Positions 35,613 through 44,983 of a DNA stretch of 64,000 nucleotides are shown in pieces. The notes beneath the pieces were generated by a model. It was not told the origin of the DNA. It made no database searches and saw only the letters and a list, made by a program, of their open reading frames with translations. The position numbers were made by a program, and so were the translations under genes. The stretch is from an uncultured Dorea sp. (GTDB taxonomy: Bacteria; Bacillota; Clostridia; Lachnospirales; Lachnospiraceae): positions 19,402 to 83,401 of the forward strand of contig CAJTOH010000015.1 in assembly GCA_910577685.1 (NCBI GenBank), written 5' to 3'. Numbering within the stretch: the stretch's first letter is position 1; each line of letters starts with the position of its first letter.

Positions 35613-36450
35613 AATTTTGAACCTCCTCAATTATAATATTGGGCGTGGATGCCCCTGCTGTAATACCTACTGTTTCCACGGACCTTAATTGATTCACATC
35701 CAAATCGTCAAGCGTCTGTATATAGTACGTATTCAAACATTCGTTCTTACATATTTCAAATAGCTTCTGAGTATTCGAACTACGCCTGTCCCCTATTACC
35801 ACCATAGCCTCTACTCTTCCTGCAATCCGGCGTGCTTCCTCCTGTCGTTCTTTCGTTGCATTGCAGATCGTATTTAAAACAATTATATCATAACCCTTTT
35901 TATCAATAATTTCAACTAATTCTTTGAATTTATTGTAATTAAATGTCGTCTGGGCCACAATACACACTTTCCGGCCCTCGTCTTCTATCCGAAAACGGTT
36001 TGCTTCCTCCGCTGACTGAATCACGCTCACCCGGTCTTTGGCCCATCCCCGTATCCCTTCCACCTCCGGATGGATACTGTTTCCAATAATTACAATATGG
36101 GATCCCTTTTCACTCTCGTCGGCAACGATCCGGTGGATCTTCTTCACAAAGGGGCAGGTTGCATCGATGCAGGCGATATTCTTTTTTTCCAGCAAATCAT
36201 AAATACGCCGGGATACTCCGTGGGAGCGGATGACCACCACTCCTTGGCCGATCTTTTCAAGGTCTTCTTCAGAATGTATAACCTCAACTCCCTGTTTTTG
36301 TAAATCCCTGATGACTTCCTCGTTGTGGATGATAGGACCGTATGTATATATCTTACTGTCCTGACGACCTCTTACCTGCTCGTAGACCTTCTCTACCGCC
36401 CGCTTGACGCCGAAGCAGAAGCCGGCGGTTTTCGCTAATTCAATGCGCAT
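35593..36450 (-). CDS. ispH: 4-hydroxy-3-methylbut-2-enyl diphosphate reductase
   Basis: A 285-residue enzyme of the methylerythritol phosphate pathway that makes IPP and DMAPP. The three cluster cysteines are visible in GFCFGVKRA (Cys12), ATCPFVKK and NTICNAT, and other family motifs GNSIHPEVEG and TTFN are present. It needs a 4Fe4S cluster and works in the cytoplasm. AAGGAG precedes the ATG at 36450 by six bases. It lies between cmk and the S1 gene. Confidence 0.97.
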   Translation of the reverse strand: MRIELAKTAGFCFGVKRAVEKVYEQVRGRQDSKIYTYGPIIHNEEVIRDLQKQGVEVIHSEEDLEKIGQGVVVIRSHGVSRRIYDLLEKKNIACIDATCPFVKKIHRIVADESEKGSHIVIIGNSIHPEVEGIRGWAKDRVSVIQSAEEANRFRIEDEGRKVCIVAQTTFNYNKFKELVEIIDKKGYDIIVLNTICNATKERQEEARRIAGRVEAMVVIGDRRSSNTQKLFEICKNECLNTYYIQTLDDLDVNQLRSVETVGITAGASTPNIIIEEVQNYVRINF

Positions 36451-36524
36451 GGTTTTCTCCTTCTTGTTCTGACACACCTTCGCGCCTTTCAGCCCCCTTA
36501 TGTCCGGGAGGCAAAAGTCCTGCC

Positions 36525-37181
36525 TTATCTGCACAGTCCCGCAATCGTATGCACCACTTCCTCAATCGTCATGTCCGAGCTGTCCACCAGGACGGCGTCC
36601 TCGGCTTTCTTAAGGGGCGCCGTTTCACGGTTCATATCCCGCTCATCCCGCTCCTTAATATCCCTTGCGATCTCGTCGAAATCACAGCTCTCCCCTTTTG
36701 CCGTCAGTTCGTCGTACCGGCGTTTTGCGCGGGTCTCCACGCTTGCGGTCAGGTAAATCTTAACGTCCGCGTCAGGCAGCACGCAGGTTCCGATATCTCT
36801 TCCATCCATAATCACATCCTGGGTTTTGGCAAGGTCTCTTTGAAGATCCAGAAGTTTCTCGCGGACCTCGGGAATCACGGAACACTTGGAAGTCATCCGG
36901 CCCACGGCCTCGTCCCGGAGCCTTCCGGTAATATTCGTACCATTTAAGTATACCTGCTGCGTCCCGTCCTCATAGCGGATACTTACGTCCGCATCCCCGC
37001 ATGCCTCGATTACCTTTTCCGTCTCTTCCGCCTTGATTCCCCTGTCCAGAAAATGTATGGCAAGGCCGCGGTACATAGCGCCTGTGTCAACATAAATAAA
37101 TCCCTTTTTTTCTGCCACCAGCTTGGCAATCGTACTCTTACCCGCGCCGGCCGGCCCGTCTATCGCTACATTGTATCCCAT
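36525..37181 (-). CDS. cmk: cytidylate kinase
   Basis: A 218-residue (d)CMP kinase with the P-loop GPAGAGKST, the conserved YVDTGAMYR, MDGRDIGT and the lid region TAKGE...RDERD. It phosphorylates CMP and dCMP. The ATG at 37181 is chosen because AGGAG lies nine bases upstream and the product then has the usual length. It is in a housekeeping operon with the flavoprotein and ispH, an order common in Clostridia. Confidence 0.97.
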   Translation of the reverse strand: MGYNVAIDGPAGAGKSTIAKLVAEKKGFIYVDTGAMYRGLAIHFLDRGIKAEETEKVIEACGDADVSIRYEDGTQQVYLNGTNITGRLRDEAVGRMTSKCSVIPEVREKLLDLQRDLAKTQDVIMDGRDIGTCVLPDADVKIYLTASVETRAKRRYDELTAKGESCDFDEIARDIKERDERDMNRETAPLKKAEDAVLVDSSDMTIEEVVHTIAGLCR

Positions 37182-37234
37182 CTTCATATTCTCCTGTTCT
37201 GATATATAATCTACAACTAACACGGATGCTTCAT

Positions 37235-38470
37235 TTAAGAAAAAGGAATATGGTTCCCTGCCGCATATCCTGTGGACCATGCGATCTGCAGGTTAAATCC
37301 TCCGGTGAGAGCATCCAGATCCAACACCTCCCCGGCAAAAAACAGGCCTTTGACGTATTTGGACTCCATCGTCTGAGGATCCACTTCTTTCGTCTTTACC
37401 CCTCCCCGGGTAATAATCGCCTCATTATAATCCCGAAGCCCGGTTAAAGTCAGCGTCAGATGCTTAATTAGATGTACGAAGCTGAGCCGCTCTTCCTTTG
37501 ATATGACATTCACTTTTTTCTCAGGATCAATCCCGCTTAATTCTACCATAATCGGGAGCAATTTGGAAGGGAACAATTTTCCAACCGCATTTTTAAACTG
37601 CCGGTTGCGGTTCTCATCAAAATCCCTCCGCACTCTCTGGTCTAGCTGCTCTTCATTAAGCGCGGGCTTCAAATCAATCTCAAGCCTTAACTCCTGATCT
37701 TTGAGTTTCTGCCCCACATAGCTGCTTGCGCTGATGATCAGGGGGCCGCTGACTCCGTAATGAGTAAACAGCATCTCCCCGAACTCCTGATACAGCCGTT
37801 TCTTCCCCTGATAAATGGAGACCGACACATTCTTAAGGGAAAGCCCCATAAGACTGCCCGCCCATTCTTCCTTTGTCTCTATCGGCGCAAGCGACGGCAT
37901 GCACGGGGTAACCGTATGCCCACATTCGGCCGCAAAACGATAGCCGTCTCCCGTAGAACCGGTGGAAGGGTAAGACAGGCCTCCCGTCGCCACAATACAT
38001 GCATCCGCCCTGAGACATTCCCCGCCTTCCAGTTCTGCCTGCGCAAACCTTCCGTTGCTTACGGAAATCCCCGTCACCTTCGTATGAAGCCGTATCCGGA
38101 CCTCCTGCCGTTTCAGCTCGCGCTCCATGGCGCGTATTACATCCGAAGAACGGTCCGACGCCGGAAACACACGGTCTCCTCTCTCCACTTTCGTCCGTAC
38201 TCCCAGCTCTTCAAAGAAAGAAATCACGTCCTCATTCGTCAATCCGTAGAAACTGCTGTACAGGAATCTGGGATTACTGACCACCGACGCAAACAACGTC
38301 TCCATGCCGCATGCGTTGGTAATATTGCATCTGCCTTTTCCTGTAATGAACAATTTCTTCCCCAGCTTTTCGTTCTTCTCCGCCAGACAGACCTTATGCC
38401 CGTTCCTCGCCGCCGTAATCGCCGCAAACATTCCCGCCGCGCCTCCGCCTACCACTAAAACCTCGCTCAT
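37235..38470 (-). CDS. HI0933-type FAD-dependent oxidoreductase (BaiN/YhiN-like)
   Basis: A 411-residue flavoprotein with the N-terminal dinucleotide motif VVGGGAAGMFAAITAA, the GKGRCNITN motif and the C-terminal TRGGVKTKEVDPQTMES and GGFNLQIAWSTGYAAG motifs of the HI0933/YhiN family. Some members have been linked to bile acid metabolism (BaiN), but most have no known substrate, so that role is not claimed. Its ATG lies 3 bp after the RpiR gene stop codon. Confidence 0.93.
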   Translation of the reverse strand: MSEVLVVGGGAAGMFAAITAARNGHKVCLAEKNEKLGKKLFITGKGRCNITNACGMETLFASVVSNPRFLYSSFYGLTNEDVISFFEELGVRTKVERGDRVFPASDRSSDVIRAMERELKRQEVRIRLHTKVTGISVSNGRFAQAELEGGECLRADACIVATGGLSYPSTGSTGDGYRFAAECGHTVTPCMPSLAPIETKEEWAGSLMGLSLKNVSVSIYQGKKRLYQEFGEMLFTHYGVSGPLIISASSYVGQKLKDQELRLEIDLKPALNEEQLDQRVRRDFDENRNRQFKNAVGKLFPSKLLPIMVELSGIDPEKKVNVISKEERLSFVHLIKHLTLTLTGLRDYNEAIITRGGVKTKEVDPQTMESKYVKGLFFAGEVLDLDALTGGFNLQIAWSTGYAAGNHIPFS

Positions 38471-38473
38471 CTC

Positions 38474-39463
38474 TTACCCTCTCAGTTCTTCTCCATTCAC
38501 ACCGGTATATCCTTCCCCTACGCCGGACGCCTCCGGTTCTGCGGGCTTAGCTTCCTCCTGCCCGCCGGACAATTCCACTTTCTCCCCCACCATATTCAGC
38601 TCGTCCTTATTGTACACCTGATACTCGTCCCAGATTTCTTCCAGCGTCTCAAGGGTCGTGATCACTTCCTTCTGCTTCTTCATGCACAGGGCCACCACCA
38701 GCGCGTTTACCACGCTCAGAGGAGCCACCAGAGAATCCACGATCGAGGCCATATCGCTCCTTGCGATCAGGTTACAGGAGGAATAAAGGGTCATCGGGGA
38801 ATGGACGCTGTCCGTCAGGGTGATTACTTTCGCCTTCCGGTTGCTGGCATATTCAAGCGCTTTCAGCGTACGCATTGAATATCTGGGGAAACTGATTCCG
38901 ATGATAGCGTCCTCCTCATTAATCCTCAGCATCTGTTCAAAAATCTCGCTGGGGCTGTTCGTATTTACCGCCACCACTCCGTCGCACACCAGATTCAGGT
39001 AAAAACTTAAGAAACTTGCCAAAGGAGCGCAGCTTCTGATTCCCACCACATAGATGTTCCTTGCGTTCAGAATCGTGTCCACAGCCATTTCAAACGTCTC
39101 ATGGTCGATGGCCTCCATCGTCAGTTTGATTTTCTCAATGTCCGAATGAAGAACGGTTGCCAGAATCTCCCCCTGGCTGATCCTGCCGTACGTCACCTCC
39201 ATCCGCTGGATGGAGTTAAGCTTTGTCCGCACCATCTCGCCGAGCGCCTTCTGGAATCCCGGATACCCGTCATAGCCAAGAGCCATGGCAAAACGCACTA
39301 CCGTAGATTCACTGACGCCCACTTCCTCTCCCATCTTGGCGGCCGTCAAAAATGCCGCCTTGTCATAATCCGTCCGAATGAAATCCGCAAGTTTTCTCTG
39401 TCCCTTACTGAACTTCGGATAACCGTCTTCTATTTTCTTCCACAATTCATTCTTGCTAAGCAT
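38474..39463 (-). CDS. MurR/RpiR family transcriptional regulator
   Basis: A 329-residue regulator with an N-terminal RpiR helix-turn-helix (residues about 5-80; AAKMGEEVGVSESTVVRFAMALGYDGYPGFQKAL) and a SIS sugar-phosphate-binding domain (about 125-260; NIYVVGIRSCAPLASFLSFYLN, GISFPRYSMRTLKAL). The tail of about 50 residues is acidic and low complexity. It should sense a phosphosugar. It heads the operon with the flavoprotein, cmk, ispH and S1, behind a clear promoter. Confidence 0.94.
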   Translation of the reverse strand: MLSKNELWKKIEDGYPKFSKGQRKLADFIRTDYDKAAFLTAAKMGEEVGVSESTVVRFAMALGYDGYPGFQKALGEMVRTKLNSIQRMEVTYGRISQGEILATVLHSDIEKIKLTMEAIDHETFEMAVDTILNARNIYVVGIRSCAPLASFLSFYLNLVCDGVVAVNTNSPSEIFEQMLRINEEDAIIGISFPRYSMRTLKALEYASNRKAKVITLTDSVHSPMTLYSSCNLIARSDMASIVDSLVAPLSVVNALVVALCMKKQKEVITTLETLEEIWDEYQVYNKDELNMVGEKVELSGGQEEAKPAEPEASGVGEGYTGVNGEELRG

Positions 39464-39503
39464 ACACCAAAAAGCCTCTTTCTTAATCTTTCACACCGTT
39501 ACT

Positions 39504-39532
39504 ATTATATAGCCTAGTCCTGAAACATTCAA
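39504..39532 (-). promoter_or_regulatory. promoter of the RpiR-led operon
   Basis: TTGAAT, 17-bp spacer, TATAAT on the minus strand, 41 bp upstream of the regulator start. The 9-mer ATTCAAGAC (plus strand) occurs at 39527 and again at 39551, so a direct repeat with 24-bp period overlaps the -35 box and could be an autoregulatory site. Confidence 0.75.
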
Positions 39533-39602
39533 GACACTTTTCCGGCGGTTATTCAAGACGAAACCGGGTCGCCGGCCACCAAATGAAAAATAACGCAAAT
39601 CA

Positions 39603-39636
39603 GGGAAGGGGACTGCCCTGCGGCAGCCCCCTTCCC
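39603..39636 (-). terminator. long hairpin after the carboxyltransferase operon
   Basis: Two 15-nt arms (39603-39617 and 39622-39636) pair with a single wobble around a CTGC loop, 18 bp after the operon's last stop codon. There is no immediate T-run, so it may act as an RNA 3'-end stabiliser or a weak terminator. Confidence 0.55.
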
Positions 39637-39653
39637 CTCTTCTCTATCCTCGT

Positions 39654-41063
39654 TTAAACCGGATAACTCCCATTCTTCGTATCCGCCATCGTCTGGTCAA
39701 TCTTCGTCTGCTGCGCCTCTCTATACTTAAAGAAGTCCGTAGCAACCTGCGGGAACAATGCATAGGAAAGCACGTCCTCTTCCTGCTGGCTCCACTGCTC
39801 GCACTCCTTGCGCAGGGTATCAAGCTCATCCGGGATCAAATCCGCCGGACGGCAGGTGATAACCTCCGGGTTCTCCCCTAAGACTTTCTTCTTCACCTCT
39901 TCGTCAAACGGCTTTACGGTCGCGCCGTACTTGCCGCTTAAGATATCCTTCGTCTCCTTGGTCGCCATCTTGTAGCGCTCGCCCATCAGTACGTTGAATA
40001 CTGCCTGCGTGCCGACGATCTGTGAGGACGGCGTAACAAGCGGCGGCTCTCCAAGATCCTTACGCACTCTCGGAACCTCCTCCAGAACGTCATAATACTT
40101 ATCTTCCGCATTCTGCTCCTTAAGCTGTGAAGTCAGGTTGGACAGCATACCGCCCGGAACCTGATAAAGCAGAGTCTTGATATTCACGCCCATATTCTTC
40201 GGGTTAAGCAGACCGCTCTCTAAGGCCGCGTCGCGGATCGGACGGAAATGATCCGCAATCTCGGAAAGAAGCCCCTGATCGAATCCTGTGTCATAAGGCG
40301 TGCCCTTGAACGTCTCGACCATAACCTCCGTCGCAGGCTGTGAGGTTCCAAGCGCGAACGGCGACATAGCCGTGTCGATTACATCTACGCCGGCCTCCAC
40401 CGCTTTCAGATAAGTCATGGAAGCAACGCCGGAGGTATAATGAGTATGAAGCTGAATCGGAAGGCTTGTAGCCTCCTTGAGAGCCTCGATCATCTCAGTA
40501 GCCTTATACGGAACCAGAAGCCCCGCCATATCCTTAAGGCAGATGGAAGTAGCGCCCATCTCCTCAATCTTCTTTGCAATATCCACCCAGTATTCCAGCG
40601 TATAAGCGTCGCCCAGCGTATAGGACAGCGCAACCTGGGCGTCCGCCTTCTCCTTTACCGCCGCCGTAACCGCTGTCTGCAGGTTGCGCAGATCATTCAG
40701 ACAGTCGAAGATACGGATAACATCGATTCCGTTCGCCACTGACTTCTGAACAAAATACTCTACCACATCGTCCGCATAAGGACGGTATCCCAGAATATTC
40801 TGTCCGCGGAACAGCATCTGAAGCTTGGTATTCTTGAACCCGTCGCGGAACTTACGAAGCCTCTCCCACGGATCCTCCTTCAGGAAACGGAGAGACGCGT
40901 CAAAAGTCGCTCCGCCCCAGCACTCTACGGAATGATATCCCACTTTATCCATCTTCTCGACAATCGGAAGCATCTGTTCCGTCGTCATACGTGTGGCGAT
41001 CAGAGACTGGTGCGCGTCACGCAGAATGGTTTCTGTTATTTTAATTGGTTTTTTCTCTGCCAT
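39654..41063 (-). CDS. carboxyltransferase subunit (OadA/pyruvate carboxylase B, 5S type)
   Basis: A 469-residue protein with an HMGL-like TIM barrel (about 10-280; ITETILRDAHQSLIATRM, FDCLNDLRNL, CLKDMAGLLVPY, LHTHYTSG) and a PYC/OADA conserved domain, but no biotinyl domain of its own. Metal ligands and the active-site lysine (CLKDMA) are visible. It transfers carboxyl groups between an oxoacid (oxaloacetate or pyruvate) and biotin on the carrier encoded in the same operon. It corresponds to the 5S subunit of transcarboxylase. Confidence 0.94.
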   Translation of the reverse strand: MAEKKPIKITETILRDAHQSLIATRMTTEQMLPIVEKMDKVGYHSVECWGGATFDASLRFLKEDPWERLRKFRDGFKNTKLQMLFRGQNILGYRPYADDVVEYFVQKSVANGIDVIRIFDCLNDLRNLQTAVTAAVKEKADAQVALSYTLGDAYTLEYWVDIAKKIEEMGATSICLKDMAGLLVPYKATEMIEALKEATSLPIQLHTHYTSGVASMTYLKAVEAGVDVIDTAMSPFALGTSQPATEVMVETFKGTPYDTGFDQGLLSEIADHFRPIRDAALESGLLNPKNMGVNIKTLLYQVPGGMLSNLTSQLKEQNAEDKYYDVLEEVPRVRKDLGEPPLVTPSSQIVGTQAVFNVLMGERYKMATKETKDILSGKYGATVKPFDEEVKKKVLGENPEVITCRPADLIPDELDTLRKECEQWSQQEEDVLSYALFPQVATDFFKYREAQQTKIDQTMADTKNGSYPV

Positions 41064-41112
41064 TTTCTATCCTCCATACTTTAATATACCTTATCGGACA
41101 AAGTCCGCTTGC

Positions 41113-42264
41113 TTACATCACTCCGAAAATCGCCATAAACGTTCCGGCAGCAACTGCCGTACCGATAACTCCGGCTACGTTCGGTCCCATAGCATGCATC
41201 AAAAGGAAGTTGGTCGGGTCAGCCTCCGCTCCCACCTTCTGGGATACTCTTGCCGCCATCGGAACCGCAGATACGCCCGCGGAACCAATCAGAGGATTCA
41301 CCTTGCCGCCCGTAGCAACACACATGATCTTACCGAACAGAACGCCCGCCGCCGTACCGAACATAAACGCAATTAAACCAAGCGCCACGATCTTAAGCGT
41401 ATCCCAGTTCAGGAACGCCTCTGCGCTCGTTGTCGCGCCTACGGAAGTACCAAGCAAAATAACGACGATATACATCAATGCATTACTTGCCGTCTCCGTC
41501 AGCTGCCTTACCACGCCGGACTCACGGAACAGGTTCCCAAGCATCAGCATACCCACCAACGGAGCCGTCGTAGGAAGAATCACGCAGACTACAATCGTAA
41601 CGATGATCGGGAAGAGGATTTTCTCCAACTTCGTAACCGGCCTTAACTGCTCCATCTTAATCTTACGTTCTTTCTCCGTCGTCATCAGCTTCATAATCGG
41701 AGGCTGTATGATCGGCACCAGAGACATATATGAATATGCCGCGACCGCAATCGGTCCCATAATCGCCGTCTGCGACAGCTTGCCCGCAAGGAAAATAGAA
41801 GTCGGTCCGTCCGCGCCGCCGATAATCGAAATCGCCGCGGCAGCCTTGTCCGAGAACCCCATCCACATAGCGCCCAAATATGCCGCGAAGATACCGAACT
41901 GTGCGGCAGCGCCCAGAAGAAAACTCTTAGGATTCGCAATCAGCGGCCCGAAGTCTGTCATCGCCCCTACCCCGAGGAAAATCAGGGAAGGCAGGATAGA
42001 CCACTCGTCCAGCATATAGAAGTAATAGAGCAAACCTCCCGTCCCGTTTGCAGCGTCCTCCGCATGCAGCATGATATCCGGGAAGATATTCACCAGCAGC
42101 ATACCAAATGCAATCGGCACAAGGAGCAGAGGTTCAAACCCATGCCGGATTGCTAAATACAGGAAAAAACATGCAACCGCAATCATGATCAGATTGCCTC
42201 CTGTAAGACTGAAAAATGCCGTCTGCTGCATGAGGTTTCCTAATGTCGTTGTTATATATTCCAT
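41113..42264 (-). CDS. Na+-translocating decarboxylase beta subunit (OadB family)
   Basis: A 383-residue polytopic membrane protein with about nine to eleven helices. OadB/MmdB/GcdB motifs include DFGPLIANP, GGADGPTSIFLAGKLS and GSAGVSAVPMAARVSQK. It decarboxylates carboxybiotin and couples this to Na+ export. A GGAGG site precedes the ATG. The family does not reveal the organic acid, so oxaloacetate, methylmalonyl-CoA or glutaconyl-CoA must be deduced from the transferase subunits; here two transferases are present. Confidence 0.95.
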   Translation of the reverse strand: MEYITTTLGNLMQQTAFFSLTGGNLIMIAVACFFLYLAIRHGFEPLLLVPIAFGMLLVNIFPDIMLHAEDAANGTGGLLYYFYMLDEWSILPSLIFLGVGAMTDFGPLIANPKSFLLGAAAQFGIFAAYLGAMWMGFSDKAAAAISIIGGADGPTSIFLAGKLSQTAIMGPIAVAAYSYMSLVPIIQPPIMKLMTTEKERKIKMEQLRPVTKLEKILFPIIVTIVVCVILPTTAPLVGMLMLGNLFRESGVVRQLTETASNALMYIVVILLGTSVGATTSAEAFLNWDTLKIVALGLIAFMFGTAAGVLFGKIMCVATGGKVNPLIGSAGVSAVPMAARVSQKVGAEADPTNFLLMHAMGPNVAGVIGTAVAAGTFMAIFGVM

Positions 42265-42305
42265 CTTTTAACCTCCAGTCGTGTCAGATAACCATAAAGA
42301 TTATC

Positions 42306-42677
42306 CTAATTTAATGTCGCAAGAACAGCGCCTGATTCGATCGCATCTCCGACTGCCACATTGATGCTTGCCACGGTTCCGTCCTCCGGCGCCACAACTG
42401 GGATCTCCATCTTCATCGCCTCAATGATTACTACTGCGTCGCCCCTCTTTACGCTCTGTCCGACGCTCGCCTCAATCTTGAATACCTTACCTGCCGCGCC
42501 TGCCTTTACTTCAATAGAGCCTGCGCCTGCCGCCGGGGCCGCCTTCGGAGCCGGAGCTGCCTTCGGAGCCGCTGCCGGGGCCGCCTTTGGAGCCGGAGCC
42601 GCTGCCGCGCCCGCGCCGTTTTCTTCTACCGTAACATCATATACATTGCCATTCACCGTAATCGTATAATTTTTCAT
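42306..42677 (-). CDS. biotin carboxyl carrier protein
   Basis: A 123-residue carrier with a short N-terminal domain (MKNYTITVNGNVYDVTVEENG), an Ala/Pro/Lys flexible linker (about 30-55) and a C-terminal biotinyl domain with the EAMKMEIPV motif whose Lys is biotinylated. It carries CO2 between the carboxyltransferases and OadB. The ATG at 42677 has AAAGGAGG ten bases upstream. It is equivalent to the 1.3S transcarboxylase subunit. Confidence 0.96.
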   Translation of the reverse strand: MKNYTITVNGNVYDVTVEENGAGAAAAPAPKAAPAAAPKAAPAPKAAPAAGAGSIEVKAGAAGKVFKIEASVGQSVKRGDAVVIIEAMKMEIPVVAPEDGTVASINVAVGDAIESGAVLATLN

Positions 42678-42700
42678 TTTAAATAATCCTCCTTTGGGTA

Positions 42701-43495
42701 TTATGATTTCCATTTATTTGTCGGACGGCGTCTGATACTTCTCACAAAAAATCCGCCCTCTCCGGCTTCGTCCGCGCCGGACTCTTCCCTTGCCGCCGCA
42801 ATCGCCGCCGCAATGACCGCAATCAGTTCCGCATCATCCGTCTCCGGCGCAGTCTCCACCTCCGGAACGCTCACAGGCGCGCTGACAGACGGCGTACTCA
42901 CAGGCTCCTCTTTCTTCTTAGGTCCGAACAGCGCCGGGATAACCTTGAACTGGCCTATTAATAAAGAAATAAAGATCAGCACCGCGAACACGGTTCCCAT
43001 TCCGAGAAGAGTATTAAGCCCCGCTTTCGTCAGAATCTCCTGCGTCGTATACTTCGCATCAACCGTCATAGTCTCCATATAGGACTGGCTGTCGAAGATG
43101 AACGTAATCGTCGCATCCCGGTCTGAAAACTTAGCGTCTGCGGAAACCTTGTATCCGTCGTTCGTGACCTCGGAAGTAAATTCACCGTGTTCTTCATACT
43201 CCCCGCACTCCTTTACAGCCGCATCCCATGCATCCAGCGCTCCAAGGAAACTCTCTGCCGTAACCGGAATTCCGGACTGAATCAGTTGGAAATCCAGATT
43301 AAGCTCTTTCATATTCCGGAACTCTTCGCGCATGCTTTCATCAGCATTCGTGCAATATTGAATCATAAACTCCATGGTCTGCTCAATAGCCGCATCGTTA
43401 TATCCGGCATCCTCAGCCTCCCGGCTGCTTCCGCATGCGGTAAAACAAAGCATCACAGCGACAGCACAGAGTAATAAGCTAATTTTTTTCCTCAC
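42701..43495 (-). CDS. lipoprotein-OadG fusion, decarboxylase gamma-like subunit
   Basis: A 264-residue protein starting with GTG. The signal sequence ends in a lipobox (LCFTAC, about Cys21). Residues 22-150 form an external domain resembling DUF3887-type sequences. A membrane helix near 165-185 with the OadG-type LLGMGTVFAVLIFISLLIG follows, then an Ala/Pro/Glu-rich cytoplasmic region. The OadG part probably assembles OadB with the transferase. The extra external domain is unusual for a gamma subunit, which is normally about 80-100 residues. Confidence 0.85.
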   Translation of the reverse strand: MRKKISLLLCAVAVMLCFTACGSSREAEDAGYNDAAIEQTMEFMIQYCTNADESMREEFRNMKELNLDFQLIQSGIPVTAESFLGALDAWDAAVKECGEYEEHGEFTSEVTNDGYKVSADAKFSDRDATITFIFDSQSYMETMTVDAKYTTQEILTKAGLNTLLGMGTVFAVLIFISLLIGQFKVIPALFGPKKKEEPVSTPSVSAPVSVPEVETAPETDDAELIAVIAAAIAAAREESGADEAGEGGFFVRSIRRRPTNKWKS

Positions 43496-43509
43496 TTTGC
43501 CTCACCTCT

Positions 43510-44949
43510 CTAAACCGACCCGTGCTTTTTCATCGGACGGTCTTCTCTCTTCGTGAATAACATCTCGAACGCGCCGATCACATACTTTCTGGTCTGATCC
43601 GGCTCGATGAGGGTATCCACATAACCTCTTCTTGCTGCAGATAACGGACTTGACTGCAGTTCGCGGTACTCTGCAGTTTTCTCTTTTAACGTGTCGGCAT
43701 CCGCCCCTGCATACATAATCTTTGCCGCAAGGTTCGCTTCCATCATGCCAATCTCAGCCGTCGGCCATGCGTAAACCATGTCTGCGCCGATAGACTTGCT
43801 GTTCATGGTGACGTACGCGCTTCCAAACGCCTTGCCGATTACCACATTCACCTTAGGTACGGTCGCATTGGCGAAGGCATAGGTAAGCTTAGCAGCCTCC
43901 CTTGCAAGGTTCTTCTCCTCATACTCGCATGCCGCAAATCCCGTCACATTAGTAAGCGTCAGCACAGGAATATTAAACGCGTCGCAGAAGTTCACAAATT
44001 CAGCCGCCTTCTTTGCGCCGTCGGCAGACAGAGAACCGTCAAACTGAGCCGTAACCTCCGACTCTTCATTATATACTTTAGAACGGTTGGCAACCGCCCC
44101 TACGGTCATTCCGTTCAAACGAATGAATCCGGTTACCATGTCTTTAGCATAATCCCTCTTTGTCTCAAAGAATACATTGTCGTCGGCAATCATGGAAAGC
44201 GCGATCGAAGTATCCTCCGCCCCATTCTCGATGCCCTCGCAGAGACGGTTCAAGCTATCCGTGCAATCTTCATATGCCCCGTTCTCCTCATTGTTGCCCG
44301 GAATCATGCATACCAGCGCGCGGATATTCGCAAGAATCTCCTCCTGCGTCCCCACAGCATCTACAAGGCCCGCTTCTTCGCTCTGGTATTTCGCCGAAGA
44401 AGTATCTAACTTGGAAACGTTGTTGCCTGGCAGGGCGTTGGGGGAATTCACGAACAGCTTCGCCTTGGAAGCCTCCATGAACGTAAAATCAGTCAGTGCA
44501 GGAATAACGGATAATCCGCCGCCGCATGTCCCAAAAATTGCCGTAATCTGCGGGATTACTCCGGAAGCCATGGTCTGCTTCATGTATAGATTCCCAAATG
44601 CGTGCAGCGCATCCGTCGCCTCCTGAAGTCTGAGCCCCGCACAGTCCACAAGCCCAATCACAGGCGCTCCCATCTTCATCGCCATATCGTAGATGTTCGC
44701 GATCTTCTTCGCATGCATCTCGCCTACCGCCCCGTTTAAAACAGACACATCCTGGCTGTACACGTACACCAAATTCCCATCAATTACTCCATAACCTGTG
44801 ATCACGCCATCGGCAGGAGTCTCTTTTTCCTGCATGTTGAAATCTGTATTTCTGGCAGTAACAGCCCCGCCGATCTCAACAAAGCTTCCTGCATCAAGTA
44901 AAGATGTAACTCTTATACTTGCCGCACTCTCTGTTGCCATCTTGCCCAT
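43510..44949 (-). CDS. acyl-CoA carboxyltransferase (MmdA-like, 12S type)
   Basis: A 479-residue carboxyltransferase with the two crotonase-fold halves of the MmdA/PccB family (DGVITGYGVIDGNLVYVYSQD, IFGTCGGGLSVIPALTDFTFM in the first; LTNVTGFAACEYEE and VIGKAFGSAYVTMNSKSIGADMVYAWP in the second). It should move a carboxyl group between an acyl-CoA, such as methylmalonyl-CoA, and biotin. Start ATG at 44949 has GGAGGG seven bases upstream. It is the first gene of the operon. Its sequence is somewhat divergent, so the acyl-CoA substrate is not certain. Confidence 0.93.
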   Translation of the reverse strand: MGKMATESAASIRVTSLLDAGSFVEIGGAVTARNTDFNMQEKETPADGVITGYGVIDGNLVYVYSQDVSVLNGAVGEMHAKKIANIYDMAMKMGAPVIGLVDCAGLRLQEATDALHAFGNLYMKQTMASGVIPQITAIFGTCGGGLSVIPALTDFTFMEASKAKLFVNSPNALPGNNVSKLDTSSAKYQSEEAGLVDAVGTQEEILANIRALVCMIPGNNEENGAYEDCTDSLNRLCEGIENGAEDTSIALSMIADDNVFFETKRDYAKDMVTGFIRLNGMTVGAVANRSKVYNEESEVTAQFDGSLSADGAKKAAEFVNFCDAFNIPVLTLTNVTGFAACEYEEKNLAREAAKLTYAFANATVPKVNVVIGKAFGSAYVTMNSKSIGADMVYAWPTAEIGMMEANLAAKIMYAGADADTLKEKTAEYRELQSSPLSAARRGYVDTLIEPDQTRKYVIGAFEMLFTKREDRPMKKHGSV

Positions 44950-44983
44950 AGTCAAGCCCTCCATTTTCTTACATATTAAAATA

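Noticed and set aside
37235..38470. Bile acid enzyme baiN
   Set aside because: The HI0933 family is broad and no other bai genes are present, so a specific bile acid role is not supported.
41045..42019. Plus-strand open frame of 324 codons opposite OadB
   Set aside because: Antisense of a membrane protein gene; no ribosome binding site or motif, while the minus strand shows all OadB signatures.
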